37,779 nt of DNA from Brooklawnia sp. (lineage in GTDB: Bacteria > Actinomycetota > Actinomycetes > Propionibacteriales > Propionibacteriaceae): the NCBI GenBank assembly GCA_012517115.1, contig JAAYVP010000325.1, forward strand, positions 1 to 37,779, read 5' to 3'. Positions within the stretch are counted from its first letter, which is position 1. The number at the start of each line of letters is the position of its first letter. The notes under the pieces are model-generated. The model did not search any database and was not told the origin of the DNA. It worked only from the letters and a program-made list of their open reading frames with translations. This document shows positions 15,867 through 24,640 of this stretch, piece after piece. Made by a program: the position numbers and the translations under genes.

Positions 15867-17128
15867 TGCGTGTGCTCTTGTTGTCGTATGGCAGCCGTGG
15901 TGACTGCGAGCCGTTTCTGGCTGTTGGCGAGTTGCTGCGTGCTCGTGGTGATGAGGTCGTTTGCGCCTTTCCGGAGCAGTTCCGGGGCTTGGCGGAGTCG
16001 GGCGGATTCGACTTCCACACTCTGGGTGGGGAGTTTCTCGACCAGTTGGAGTCGGACGACATGAAGGTCGCGCTGAGCGGAAGCGGAGTCCGCCGCGTGA
16101 TGGGGTATCTGAGGGCGGCCTCCAGGGGGATGGACACCCAGCGGTTGATGGTCGACCGTCAAGCTGATGCCATTCGCTGTACCCGGCCCGACTTGGTGAT
16201 CCACCACTCAAAATGCGCGTATGTCGTCCCGTGGGCCACGCTGAACGGACGCAAGTCGATGCTGTTCGCCCTCCAGCCGGCGCTGTTGCACGAAGTGAAG
16301 GGCACGGCGCACGTCGGCATGCCGCGCTGGATGCCAGCGTGGCTGTCGTACGCATTGATGCGGCTCGGCTTCGTGATGATGGCCTTGTTGGTTGTCGAAC
16401 GGCACTTCAAGGATGAGTTGACCGCCCAGCAGGTCAGGCGGGCCATCCTGGCCGAAGCGGTGGCGTACAACGTCTCGCCGGCACTGTTCGCTCAGCCGAA
16501 GTACTGGCCAGGCCACGTGCGGGTCGTCGGCTTCATTGAGCGTGATAAGACGGCGGCTTGGTCGCCTCCGGCAGAGCTGACCGACTTCCTTGATGCGCAT
16601 GAGAAGGTCCTGTTCCTGACCTTCGGCAGCATGACGAACTCCGATCCAGCAGCGAACACGACTTTGTTCCTGCAGGCGCTGTCCGACTGCGGCATCCCGG
16701 CGGTGATCAATACTGCCGGCGGGGCCTTCGCTGAACCGGAGCACCGCCACGGCGCTGACGTCTTGTTCGTAGACGAGGTGCCCTACGACTGGGTACTTCC
16801 GCTGGTCGAAGCCGTCGTCCATCACGGCGGTGCCGGCACGGTGCACTCGGCACTCAAAGCGGGCCGTCCCACCATGGCCATTCCGCACGGCTTCGACCAG
16901 CCGCTGTGGGACGAACTCATCGCGCGGGCAGGCGTCGGGCCTCGGGGTATTCCGATTGGGAAGCTCACCCTCAAGCACCTGAAGGTCAAGCTGCTCGATC
17001 TGTGGCAGAACCCCCGCTACCGGCGGGCTGCCGAACGGGTGGGGCGCCGAATGCGTGCCGAGAAGAGCGGTGCGGTCTTCAACGATTTCGTCACACGCGT
17101 CACCAAGAGTCGCCCCGGCACCATCTGA
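15866..17128 (+). CDS. UGT/MurG-like glycosyltransferase (GT-B, family 1 type)
   Basis: The 420-aa protein has a GT-B layout. The N-terminal acceptor domain begins MRVLLLSYGSRGDCEPFLAVGELLRARGDEV, the pattern of sterol, macrolide and flavonoid UDP-glycosyltransferases. The C-terminal donor domain contains VLFLTFGSM and the nucleotide-sugar signature VEAVVHHGGAGTVHSALKAGRPTMAIPHGFDQPLWDE. It probably transfers a sugar to a small hydrophobic acceptor such as a lipid, sterol-like compound or secondary metabolite; the acceptor cannot be read from sequence. The gene stands alone, has a leaderless-type promoter, and is convergent with the HAD gene across a repeat-filled gap. Confidence 0.88.
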   Translation: MRVLLLSYGSRGDCEPFLAVGELLRARGDEVVCAFPEQFRGLAESGGFDFHTLGGEFLDQLESDDMKVALSGSGVRRVMGYLRAASRGMDTQRLMVDRQADAIRCTRPDLVIHHSKCAYVVPWATLNGRKSMLFALQPALLHEVKGTAHVGMPRWMPAWLSYALMRLGFVMMALLVVERHFKDELTAQQVRRAILAEAVAYNVSPALFAQPKYWPGHVRVVGFIERDKTAAWSPPAELTDFLDAHEKVLFLTFGSMTNSDPAANTTLFLQALSDCGIPAVINTAGGAFAEPEHRHGADVLFVDEVPYDWVLPLVEAVVHHGGAGTVHSALKAGRPTMAIPHGFDQPLWDELIARAGVGPRGIPIGKLTLKHLKVKLLDLWQNPRYRRAAERVGRRMRAEKSGAVFNDFVTRVTKSRPGTI

Positions 17129-17138
17129 CCAGGTCTTG

Positions 17139-17173
17139 CCCGCTGGGCCTGCTCACAGCCGCCTCCCAGCGGG
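17139..17173 (+). terminator. Hairpin after the glycosyltransferase gene
   Basis: CCCGCTGGG (17139-17147) pairs perfectly with CCCAGCGGG (17165-17173) around a 17-nt loop, 11 nt after the stop codon. There is no U-run, as is common for actinobacterial terminators. It is the first element in the 387-bp convergent gap 17129-17515, which also holds repeat B and the second 42-bp palindrome. Confidence 0.55.
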
Positions 17174-17203
17174 GGTGCGATACGGCATCATCGTCGCGAG
17201 ACC

Positions 17204-17302
17204 GTGACCAGCTTCCTTCGACTTAGGCTGGTTCGGCGCTGTCACCACGGTGTCCTCTGCGCACGTTGGCCGTGACCCGACGATTTGAAGGAAGCCTGTC
17301 AC
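17204..17302. repeat. 99-bp dispersed inverted-repeat element, copy B
   Basis: The ends GTGACCAGCTTCCTTC and GAAGGAAGCCTGTCAC pair at 14 of 16 positions. Length is exactly 99 bp, as in copies A and C. The 32 bases that follow (17303-17334, ending TCCGGCGCA) match the 32 bases after copy C at 24 positions without gaps, so the conserved unit extends to the right. It lies between the convergent glycosyltransferase and HAD genes. Small ORFs here (17266 and 17285 on plus, 17153 on minus) have no coding support. Confidence 0.87.
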
Positions 17303-17417
17303 CGGAGTTGGGCTGCGTTCACACATCCGGCGCAGCGAACGCCAACTGGCGGGTGTGGCCGGTCGTGGATGCTGGTAGCTGGGCTTGTCGGCCGTCGCCA
17401 GTGCCAACTGCAGAAGA

Positions 17418-17459
17418 TCGTGCCTGTTTCCGGCCGTCTGCGCAGGGAATCCGGCACGG
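17418..17459. repeat. 42-bp palindromic repeat, copy 2 (inverted relative to copy 1)
   Basis: Starts TCGTGCC and ends GGCACGG around CCGTCTGCGCAGGG. Its reverse complement matches 3991-4032 at 36 of 42 positions without gaps. It lies about 115 bp beyond element B and 57 bp before the 3' end of the HAD gene. As at the other locus, the palindrome sits on the right-hand side of the 99-bp element. Confidence 0.75.
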
Positions 17460-17515
17460 TCTTGATCGGCTCTGTGGGGTCGGCCCGAAACCGCGGGTTG
17501 AATCGGCCGGTGGGC

Positions 17516-18349
17516 TCAGGGCAGGCGGAGAGCCGCGGTGATCGTCCGAACCACCCCGTTCTCGGTGTTTGGTGGGGCAACGAACCGGGCTCGTTCTCGC
17601 AACAGTGGGTGGGCGTTATCCATGGCGAACGAATAGTCAGCGGAGTCCATTAGTTCTAGGTCGTTGAGGAAGTCGCCAAAAACCATCGTCTGCGCGGAGG
17701 TGATGCCGAGCACTCGCTGGACGCGGCGCAGAGCAGCGCCTTTGTTCGTGCCGAGGCTCTGTACGTCAACCCAGTGCTGACCGGATAACACGACTTGGGC
17801 TTCGGCTGCGAATGACGACAGGGCAGGCCAGGTGTGCTGCTCGGCAGACCCGAAATCGTAGACGGCAACCTTCAGGATGTCATCGACAGGGCGGTCGAGC
17901 AGATCGGGCAAGAGCGCGAGAGAGACGTAGTATTCGTCGGTTTCGGCCCGGAACGCCGGGTGGTTGCGTTCGATGTAGGCCGAGTCTTTTCCGCAGACGA
18001 CGACGCCGAGGTCGGCGCCCTCGGCGGTCAGGGTGCGGACGGCCAGCACCACCCGCCTGACCAGGTCGTTGTCCAGCGCTTGAGCTGCGATCTCCGTGCT
18101 GCCGTGCACAAGGTAGGCGCCATTCTCGGCGATGTAGATGAGTTCGTCGGCCACCTCACCGAAGAGCCTGTACAGCGTGTGGTACTGCCGGCCGCTGGCA
18201 GCGGCGAACGAGATGCCGCGCTCAAACAGTGCTTCGACCGTCGGCCAGAAGTTGTGGTGGAGTTCTTTGTTTTCGTCGAGCAGTGTGCCATCCATGTCGG
18301 CGGCGATCAGCCGGATGTCTGGCGGTGGGTCGAAGTTGGGTGGCTTCAC
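17516..18349 (-). CDS. Cof-type HAD-superfamily phosphatase
   Basis: The 277-aa protein is a HAD hydrolase with a Cof-type (C2) cap. Motif I is IAADMDGTLLDEN (Asp18 nucleophile, Asp20), motif II lies in ISFAAASGRQ, the motif III lysine is in LGTNKGAALRRV and motif IV is FGDFLNDLELMDSADYSFAMDNA. Such enzymes dephosphorylate sugar phosphates, FMN or PLP in the cytoplasm; the substrate cannot be read here. The track ORF extends to 18418, but GTG 18349 lies 6 nt after a TACAGT box and gives the compact N-terminus VKPPNFDPPPDIRLIAADMDG. It is divergent from the bgl operon and may serve sugar-phosphate metabolism (inference). Confidence 0.9.
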   Translation of the reverse strand: MKPPNFDPPPDIRLIAADMDGTLLDENKELHHNFWPTVEALFERGISFAAASGRQYHTLYRLFGEVADELIYIAENGAYLVHGSTEIAAQALDNDLVRRVVLAVRTLTAEGADLGVVVCGKDSAYIERNHPAFRAETDEYYVSLALLPDLLDRPVDDILKVAVYDFGSAEQHTWPALSSFAAEAQVVLSGQHWVDVQSLGTNKGAALRRVQRVLGITSAQTMVFGDFLNDLELMDSADYSFAMDNAHPLLRERARFVAPPNTENGVVRTITAALRLP

Positions 18350-18361
18350 GCAGCCACTGTA
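18347..18361 (-). promoter_or_regulatory. Probable leaderless -10 box of the HAD phosphatase gene
   Basis: On the minus strand TACAGT (18361-18356) is followed after 6 nt by the GTG start at 18349. No ribosome site is present between them and no clear -35 is visible. It matches the spacing seen upstream of hemA, the glycosyltransferase and the acyl-CoA synthetase. Confidence 0.45.
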
Positions 18362-18534
18362 GGCAGAGTTGCCAAAGTAGCCTCGGGGCCGGCTGGACGC
18401 GGCTCCACCCAGCGCCACGCCGCGATCGGATCGCTCTCGTCGACGCCCACTGTGCCGCCCAGACTCGCGAGCCTGGGGCTCGGCGACGGATTGGCAGCCG
18501 TGAACAGCCCAGCGACAACCAATGAGCAGCTGGT

Positions 18535-18564
18535 TTGCAAGCTCCGAGGAGCCTGTGCTAGCTT
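18535..18564 (+). promoter_or_regulatory. Probable promoter of the bgl operon
   Basis: TTGCAA (18535-18540) and TAGCTT (18559-18564) are separated by 18 nt. Transcription would start near 18571, about 20 nt before the RAT site. This leaves a leader of about 110 nt containing the antiterminator target and terminator. The rest of the gap 18350-18534 shows nothing else I can name. Confidence 0.5.
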
Positions 18565-18589
18565 GCCATGCAAGAGCTTAGGCTCAACA

Positions 18590-18618
18590 GGATTGTTACT
18601 CGGTGACGAGGCAAGACC
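18590..18618 (+). promoter_or_regulatory. RAT (ribonucleic antiterminator) site for a BglG/LicT protein
   Basis: The 29-nt sequence starts GGATTGTTACTCGGTGACG and ends GAGGCAAGACC. This follows the known RAT pattern GGATTGTTACT-n-AGGCAAAACC bound by BglG, LicT and SacY. Its last six bases form the first arm of the intrinsic terminator, so the antiterminator and terminator folds exclude each other. The cognate regulator is the bglG gene of this operon. Confidence 0.92.
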
Positions 18619-18652
18619 TGAGACGCATTCACGTGCGCCTCAGGTCTTTTTT
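18613..18652 (+). terminator. Leader terminator (attenuator) of the bgl operon
   Basis: AAGACCTGAG (18613-18622) pairs perfectly with CTCAGGTCTT (18639-18648). A small inner CGCA/TGCG stem can extend the helix. The run of six T (18647-18652) begins within the last paired bases. It stands 28 nt before the EIIBCA start and overlaps the RAT site. Confidence 0.93.
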
Positions 18653-18680
18653 GCGTTTCAGACCAGAAAGGACAGCAACG

Positions 18681-20630
18681 ATGGGCTCAGTGGACTATCG
18701 GGCACTCGCCCCCCAAATCTTGGACAAGATCGGTGGCGAGGCGAACATTTCGGCGTTGGCGCATTGTGCCACCCGGCTTCGGTTGAACTTGAAGGACGAG
18801 TCCAAGGCGGACAAGACGGCGGTCGAGAGTCTCCCGGGTGTCATTGCCGTGGTGCAGGCCGGCGGTCAGTTCCAGGTCGTGATTGGCAACGAGGTGCCGA
18901 TCTTGTTCGAGGAACTGACCCGGATCAGCAATGTCGGCGGTTCTCACACCTCGGTCGCGGTTGACGAGAAGGGGCCGAAGGGCAACGTGTTCAACCGATT
19001 CATCGAATTGATCAGCGCCATCTTCCAGCCGATCGTCTGGCCGTTGGCTGGCGCCGGGCTGCTGAAGGCGCTGTTGGCCATGAGTACCACCTTCGGATGG
19101 CTGAACGGTGAAACGACGACCTACACAATCCTGAATGCGGCGGCCGACGCGGTGTTCTACTTCCTGCCCATGTTCTTGGCCATCACCGCCGCGAAGCGGT
19201 TCAAGACAAACCAGTTCACCTCGATGGCCCTCGCCGGGGCTTTGGTCTACCCGTCCATCGTCGCGCTGACGGAGTCCGTCGATCCGGTGACCTTCCTCGG
19301 CATACCGGTCGTGGTGATGTCGTATGTCAGCTCGGTGATTCCGATCATTATCGGCGTTTGGCTACAGGGCTACCTGGAACGCAGCCTCAACAAGTTGTTG
19401 CCGCACTGGTTGCGTAACTTCATGACCCCGCTACTCACGCTACTGATCATGGTGCCGCTGCTATTGATGACGGTTGGTCCGGCCACCACATTCGCGGCCC
19501 AAGGCATCTCGGCTGGCGTGAACTTCCTATTCAGTTTCGCGCCTTGGCTCGCAGGGGCGATCCTGGGTGGACTGTGGCAGGTCTTCGTGCTGTTCGGCCT
19601 GCATTGGGGTTTGGTACCGATCATGCTCAACGACTTGTCAACCCAGGGCTTCTCACTGCTCAACGGCCCGTTGCCAGCCGCCGTTCTTGCGCAGGCCGCC
19701 GCCGGGTTGGCAGTTGCTATCCGTAGCCGGAGTGCGAAGCGCCGCGAGGCAGCCGCGCCCGCTGCGTTGTCCGGCTTCGTCGCTGGCATCACCGAGCCCC
19801 TCATCTACGCCGTCAACCTTCCGTTGAAGCGTCCCTTCTACTTCGGTGTCGTCGGTGGTGCGATTGGCGGGGCGATCGCGGCTGCGGGTGGCAGCGCCGC
19901 TAACCAGTTCGTCTTCCCGTCGATACTCGGGCTCACCGCCTACACCCAGCATGGCTCGTTCGTGCTCCAATTGATCGGCACCGGTGTCGCAATGGTGATC
20001 GGCTTCACCCTCACTTTCCTGTTCGGTCCGCGTGAGCAGGCCGACGCCAAGGAAGAGGACGCAACCGTCCCCACCCTCAGCAGCGAGGCTGCACCCACCG
20101 CCGGTGTGACCGATACTGCCGAGATCGCGGGGCCGGTATCGACCGGCACCCGAACCGTCACCTTGGCCACCGGGACCAAGATCGCGCTGGGTGCTCCGGT
20201 CGCCGGAACCGCAGTCGACCTCACCAAGGTGCCCGACAGGGTCTTCGCCTCCTTGGCGATGGGTCGCGGCATCGGCATCGTCCCGACCGACGGCACGATC
20301 GTGGCACCGGTCGACGGCCGGGTGGCTGTGGCGATGAAGACTGGTCATGCGTTCGGGCTCAAGACCGACACCGGAGTTGAGGTGCTGGTGCACATCGGGA
20401 TCGATACTGTGCAAATGAAGGGCGAGGGCTTCGCAGCCCGAGTCGCCAAGGGCGACTTGGTCAAGAAGGGTGATGTCTTGTGTGAGGTCGATCTCGACGT
20501 CATTCGTGCCGCAGGGTACGACCCGACGACGGTGATGATCGTGACCAACACCACGAACTTCACCGATGTCTCGCCCATAGCAACCGGCACACTGGTCGCC
20601 GGGGCGGACGCCGCACTGGTCACGATCTGA
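18681..20630 (+). CDS. bglF: Beta-glucoside-specific PTS transporter EIIBCA
   Basis: This membrane permease imports and phosphorylates beta-glucosides such as cellobiose, arbutin or salicin. The 649-aa order is EIIB (about 1-95, phospho-acceptor Cys29 in LAHCATRLRLNLKD), a multi-helix EIIC (about 110-460, including FLPMFLAITAAKRFKTNQF and the FVAGITEPLIYAVNLPLKRPFYFG region), then a glucose-type EIIA (about 510-640) with phospho-His571 in VEVLVHIGIDTVQMKGEGF. The track ORF starts at 18603 inside the RAT/terminator leader and is wrong. ATG 18681 has AGAAAGGAC upstream. The GH1 gene follows after 32 nt. BglF-type permeases also control the antiterminator by phosphorylating its PRD domains (family knowledge). 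Confidence 0.96.
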   Translation: MGSVDYRALAPQILDKIGGEANISALAHCATRLRLNLKDESKADKTAVESLPGVIAVVQAGGQFQVVIGNEVPILFEELTRISNVGGSHTSVAVDEKGPKGNVFNRFIELISAIFQPIVWPLAGAGLLKALLAMSTTFGWLNGETTTYTILNAAADAVFYFLPMFLAITAAKRFKTNQFTSMALAGALVYPSIVALTESVDPVTFLGIPVVVMSYVSSVIPIIIGVWLQGYLERSLNKLLPHWLRNFMTPLLTLLIMVPLLLMTVGPATTFAAQGISAGVNFLFSFAPWLAGAILGGLWQVFVLFGLHWGLVPIMLNDLSTQGFSLLNGPLPAAVLAQAAAGLAVAIRSRSAKRREAAAPAALSGFVAGITEPLIYAVNLPLKRPFYFGVVGGAIGGAIAAAGGSAANQFVFPSILGLTAYTQHGSFVLQLIGTGVAMVIGFTLTFLFGPREQADAKEEDATVPTLSSEAAPTAGVTDTAEIAGPVSTGTRTVTLATGTKIALGAPVAGTAVDLTKVPDRVFASLAMGRGIGIVPTDGTIVAPVDGRVAVAMKTGHAFGLKTDTGVEVLVHIGIDTVQMKGEGFAARVAKGDLVKKGDVLCEVDLDVIRAAGYDPTTVMIVTNTTNFTDVSPIATGTLVAGADAALVTI

Positions 20631-20650
20631 AAACCAACCAGCACCACTGA

Positions 20651-22072
<1,422 letters not shown>

Positions 22073-22079
22073 GCCGCGC

Positions 22080-22110
22080 AGGGCGTCCGGACAGAACGCC
22101 CGGACGCCCT
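22080..22110 (+). terminator. Strong hairpin between the GH1 gene and bglG
   Basis: AGGGCGTCCGG (22080-22090) pairs perfectly over 11 bp with CCGGACGCCCT (22100-22110), with a 9-nt loop. It starts 8 nt after the GH1 stop. Without a U-run it may act as a partial terminator or mRNA-stabilising hairpin that lowers bglG expression relative to the enzymes (inference). Confidence 0.6.
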
Positions 22111-22146
22111 TCTGGCGAGCTGAACCCGAGCGGGGAGGGGAAGAGG

Positions 22147-23004
22147 ATGACTGGGGCCGACGACGGCCGACGCATCTTGAGGATCTTCAACAACAATGTG
22201 TTGCTGGCGCGCGACTCTCTGGGCCGGGAAGTCGTACTGACCGGTCGAGGGCTTGGTTTCCAGGCAACGCCGGGGCAGCGTGTGGACGAGTCGAAGGTGG
22301 CCAGAACGTTCGTGCCTGAGGACGGCCGGAACGCCGACAACGTGGCCGCGATGCTGGCCTCGATAGCTCCCGAATATCTCCAGATCACCGACGAATTGCT
22401 GGCCCCGGTGTGGGTGGAACGTGGCCAGGAGCCGTCGTCGGCGACGGTGCTCGCGGTGGCCGATCACATCAGCTTCGCGGTCAAGCGCGTCCGGCAGGGA
22501 ATCGAGGTCGACTATCCGCTGCGCACCGAGATCGCCCACCTCTACCCACGCGAGCTGGCCTGGGGGGAACGGATTGTAGCCACACTGAATCAGCGCCTCG
22601 ACTTGCAACTGCCTCCCGAAGAGGCCGTACCACTCGCATTGCACCTGGTAAACGCAGCGTTCAACACAGGGAACCTGTCGCAGACCTATCAGATGACCGG
22701 GGTTTTCTCGCAGATCTTCGACATCATCGAGCAGACGTACGCCCAGAAGCTGGACCGGGACTCGGTCAACGTGGCTCGGTTCATCACCCACCTGCGCTAC
22801 TTCTTCGCGCGCGTGCATGCCGAGACCCAACTCGACCAGGAGTTGGGCTCGTTCACCTCCGCAATCCGTTTGAGCTACCCGGACGCCTACCGGTGCGCTA
22901 TTGGCGTCCGGGCGATCCTCGAACTCCGACTAGGGCAATCAGTGACCGAGGACGAGACCGCCTACTTGGCGATGCACATCGCCCGCCTGACGCAGCCGAG
23001 CTGA
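22147..23004 (+). CDS. bglG: BglG/LicT-family transcriptional antiterminator
   Basis: This 285-aa RNA-binding regulator should bind the RAT site upstream of the PTS gene and prevent termination. Residues 1-60 are the CAT RNA-binding domain (LRIFNNNVLLARDSLGREVVLTGRGLGFQATPGQRVDESKVARTF). Two PRD domains follow, with conserved histidines in AVADHISFAVKR and TEIAHLYPRE (PRD1), and in ARFITHLRYFFAR and YLAMHIARL (PRD2), the sites of PTS-dependent phosphorylation. ATG 22147 has GGGGAGGGGAAGAGG upstream; the longer track ORF to 22057 overlaps the hairpin and GH1 end. Being last in its own operon makes the loop autoregulatory. Confidence 0.95.
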   Translation: MTGADDGRRILRIFNNNVLLARDSLGREVVLTGRGLGFQATPGQRVDESKVARTFVPEDGRNADNVAAMLASIAPEYLQITDELLAPVWVERGQEPSSATVLAVADHISFAVKRVRQGIEVDYPLRTEIAHLYPRELAWGERIVATLNQRLDLQLPPEEAVPLALHLVNAAFNTGNLSQTYQMTGVFSQIFDIIEQTYAQKLDRDSVNVARFITHLRYFFARVHAETQLDQELGSFTSAIRLSYPDAYRCAIGVRAILELRLGQSVTEDETAYLAMHIARLTQPS

Positions 23005-23125
23005 ACCTAGGGTCAGGGTATCCACCCGTGATTGGAGTGGTAGAGGCGCAGCCGCCTCGCTGGACTCTGGACTTCCCCGGCTCAGGGACGCAGACTGTTG
23101 CGACAACCCCCTGAAAGGGACGCCC

Positions 23126-24418
23126 ATGACACACCGAACCCGTTTGAGTCCCGTTACCCGTGGATTTCACAGCGGGAGGTGCTGGCGCCGGCATGCGTTG
23201 CCCGCGGCCGTGGCTACCTTGGCGATTGGACTGCTCGCTGCGTGCGGTGGCCAGCCGAGCAACCCGTCTTCGAGCACAACCGGCACTCCGGGCACGTCGA
23301 GCCCATCGGGTGCCCCCATGTCGCCCGCCAATCTCCCGGTGCTGGGTGCGACGGTCGAAGCCAAGATGGCGGAATTGCTCGTCCCGGGCGCAGTGGTCCT
23401 GGTGCGGACTCCCGAGTCAGAATGGCTGGAGGCATTCGGATCGCGGCAGGTGGGTGCGGACGATCCGGTCACCGTCGACGACCACTTCCGTATCGGGTCG
23501 AACACCAAGACCATGACCGGCACGGTCTTGTTGCAACTGGTGGACGAGGGTCTGATCTCGCTCGACGACCCGGTCTCAAAGTACCGACCTGACGTCCCCA
23601 ACGGCGATGCGATCACCGTCGAGCAGTTGCTGACCATGCGCAGCGGTCTATTCAGCTACAGCGAACTCGAGTCGTTCAACGCGATCCTGGACGAGGATCC
23701 CGAGCGGGTCTGGCAGCCGGAGGAACTGGTGGTCCTCGGCTTGGCCGAACCGGTGTACTTCGCGCCCGGTGCAGGGTTCCACTATTCGAACACCAACACG
23801 GTGCTGGCTGGGCTGATCATCGAGCAACTCACCGGAAACAAGCTGGAGGTGGAATTGGAGCAGCGGCTGTATGAGCCGCTCGGGCTCACCGACACCTCGT
23901 TCCCGCCGATCGAGGACGCAGCACTCCCGGCTCCGCACCCGCACGGCTATCTCTACGGCACGAACGTCTCGACGCTCCAGGATGCCGCCCTGCCGTCCGG
24001 GCAGCAGGCGGAGGCGTCCGCGGGAACCCTGCTGCCCAACGACGTCACCAATATGAATCCCTCTTGGGGCTGGGCTGCCGGGGCGGCGATCTCGACCGTT
24101 TCCGATCTGGCCGACTATGTGGAGGTGCTGATCGGGGGTGGCTTGTTGAGTTCCCAACTGCAGCAGGAACGCCTGGACAGCATCCAGCCGTCCAACCCGG
24201 ACGATCCCAGCAGCGCCGGCTACGGGATCGCCTTGGCCCAGTTCGGGCCGATGCTCGGCCACGATGGCTCGTTGCCAGGATTCCAGTCGTTCATGGCCCA
24301 CGACCCCGAGCGAAGTATCACGCTGATCGTGCTCACCAATCTGCAGGCCGGCCCGGGCGGCGAACAGGTCGCGAACGAGATCGCGCGCGCCGTGATCGGG
24401 GAACTCTATGCTGACTGA
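23126..24418 (+). CDS. Lipoprotein serine hydrolase, beta-lactamase class C / D-alanyl-D-alanine carboxypeptidase type
   Basis: The 430-aa protein has a basic N-terminus, a hydrophobic segment and a lipobox LLAACGG, with Cys40 as the probable lipidated residue. A Ser/Thr/Pro-rich linker to about residue 70 follows, then a penicillin-recognising serine hydrolase domain. Active-site motifs are Ser125-x-x-Lys128 in RIGSNTKTMTG, Tyr220-Ser-Asn in HYSNTNTVLAG, and His379-Asp-Gly in MLGHDGSLPGFQS in place of the KTG box. It should be anchored outside the membrane. It may act on peptidoglycan peptides or as an esterase; true beta-lactamase activity is uncertain. Ribosome site GAAAGGGAC precedes ATG 23126. 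It appears monocistronic. Confidence 0.9.
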   Translation: MTHRTRLSPVTRGFHSGRCWRRHALPAAVATLAIGLLAACGGQPSNPSSSTTGTPGTSSPSGAPMSPANLPVLGATVEAKMAELLVPGAVVLVRTPESEWLEAFGSRQVGADDPVTVDDHFRIGSNTKTMTGTVLLQLVDEGLISLDDPVSKYRPDVPNGDAITVEQLLTMRSGLFSYSELESFNAILDEDPERVWQPEELVVLGLAEPVYFAPGAGFHYSNTNTVLAGLIIEQLTGNKLEVELEQRLYEPLGLTDTSFPPIEDAALPAPHPHGYLYGTNVSTLQDAALPSGQQAEASAGTLLPNDVTNMNPSWGWAAGAAISTVSDLADYVEVLIGGGLLSSQLQQERLDSIQPSNPDDPSSAGYGIALAQFGPMLGHDGSLPGFQSFMAHDPERSITLIVLTNLQAGPGGEQVANEIARAVIGELYAD

Positions 24419-24536
24419 CCTACTTCGCTGACGGGTCGGCAGCATCCTGCGGCGCCCCGGACGCACCCCACCTCCATGTCGCTGCTGTGCCGGCGAAGAT
24501 CTGTCCGGAGAAGACTAGGTAGACGATTCCCGGTAG

Positions 24537-24554
24537 CCGGGCGCCGGCGCCCGG
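24537..24554. other. 18-bp perfect GC palindrome
   Basis: CCGGGCGCCGGCGCCCGG is self-complementary with no loop. It lies in the 221-bp gap between the serine hydrolase and acyl-CoA synthetase genes, about 120 bp after the former. It might form part of a terminator or bind a dimeric protein; nothing further supports either role. Confidence 0.35.
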
Positions 24555-24627
24555 CGTCCTGCGGAGCATTGGGAACACTCATCGTCCCAGCTGGCTATTT
24601 GTGCGCACTGATCTGCCGGGGAACCCC

Positions 24628-24640
24628 TACGCTCAGTCCA
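24628..24640 (+). promoter_or_regulatory. Probable leaderless -10 box of the acyl-CoA synthetase gene
   Basis: TACGCT (24628-24633) is followed after 6 nt by ATG 24640 with no ribosome site between. The hexamer is identical to that of hemA. It also argues that the track start at 24601 is too early, because that codon lies upstream of the -10 box. Confidence 0.5.

Noticed and set aside
18603-18680. Upstream extension of the PTS gene
   Set aside because: It would translate the RAT/terminator leader; ATG 18681 has a ribosome site and begins the EIIB domain.
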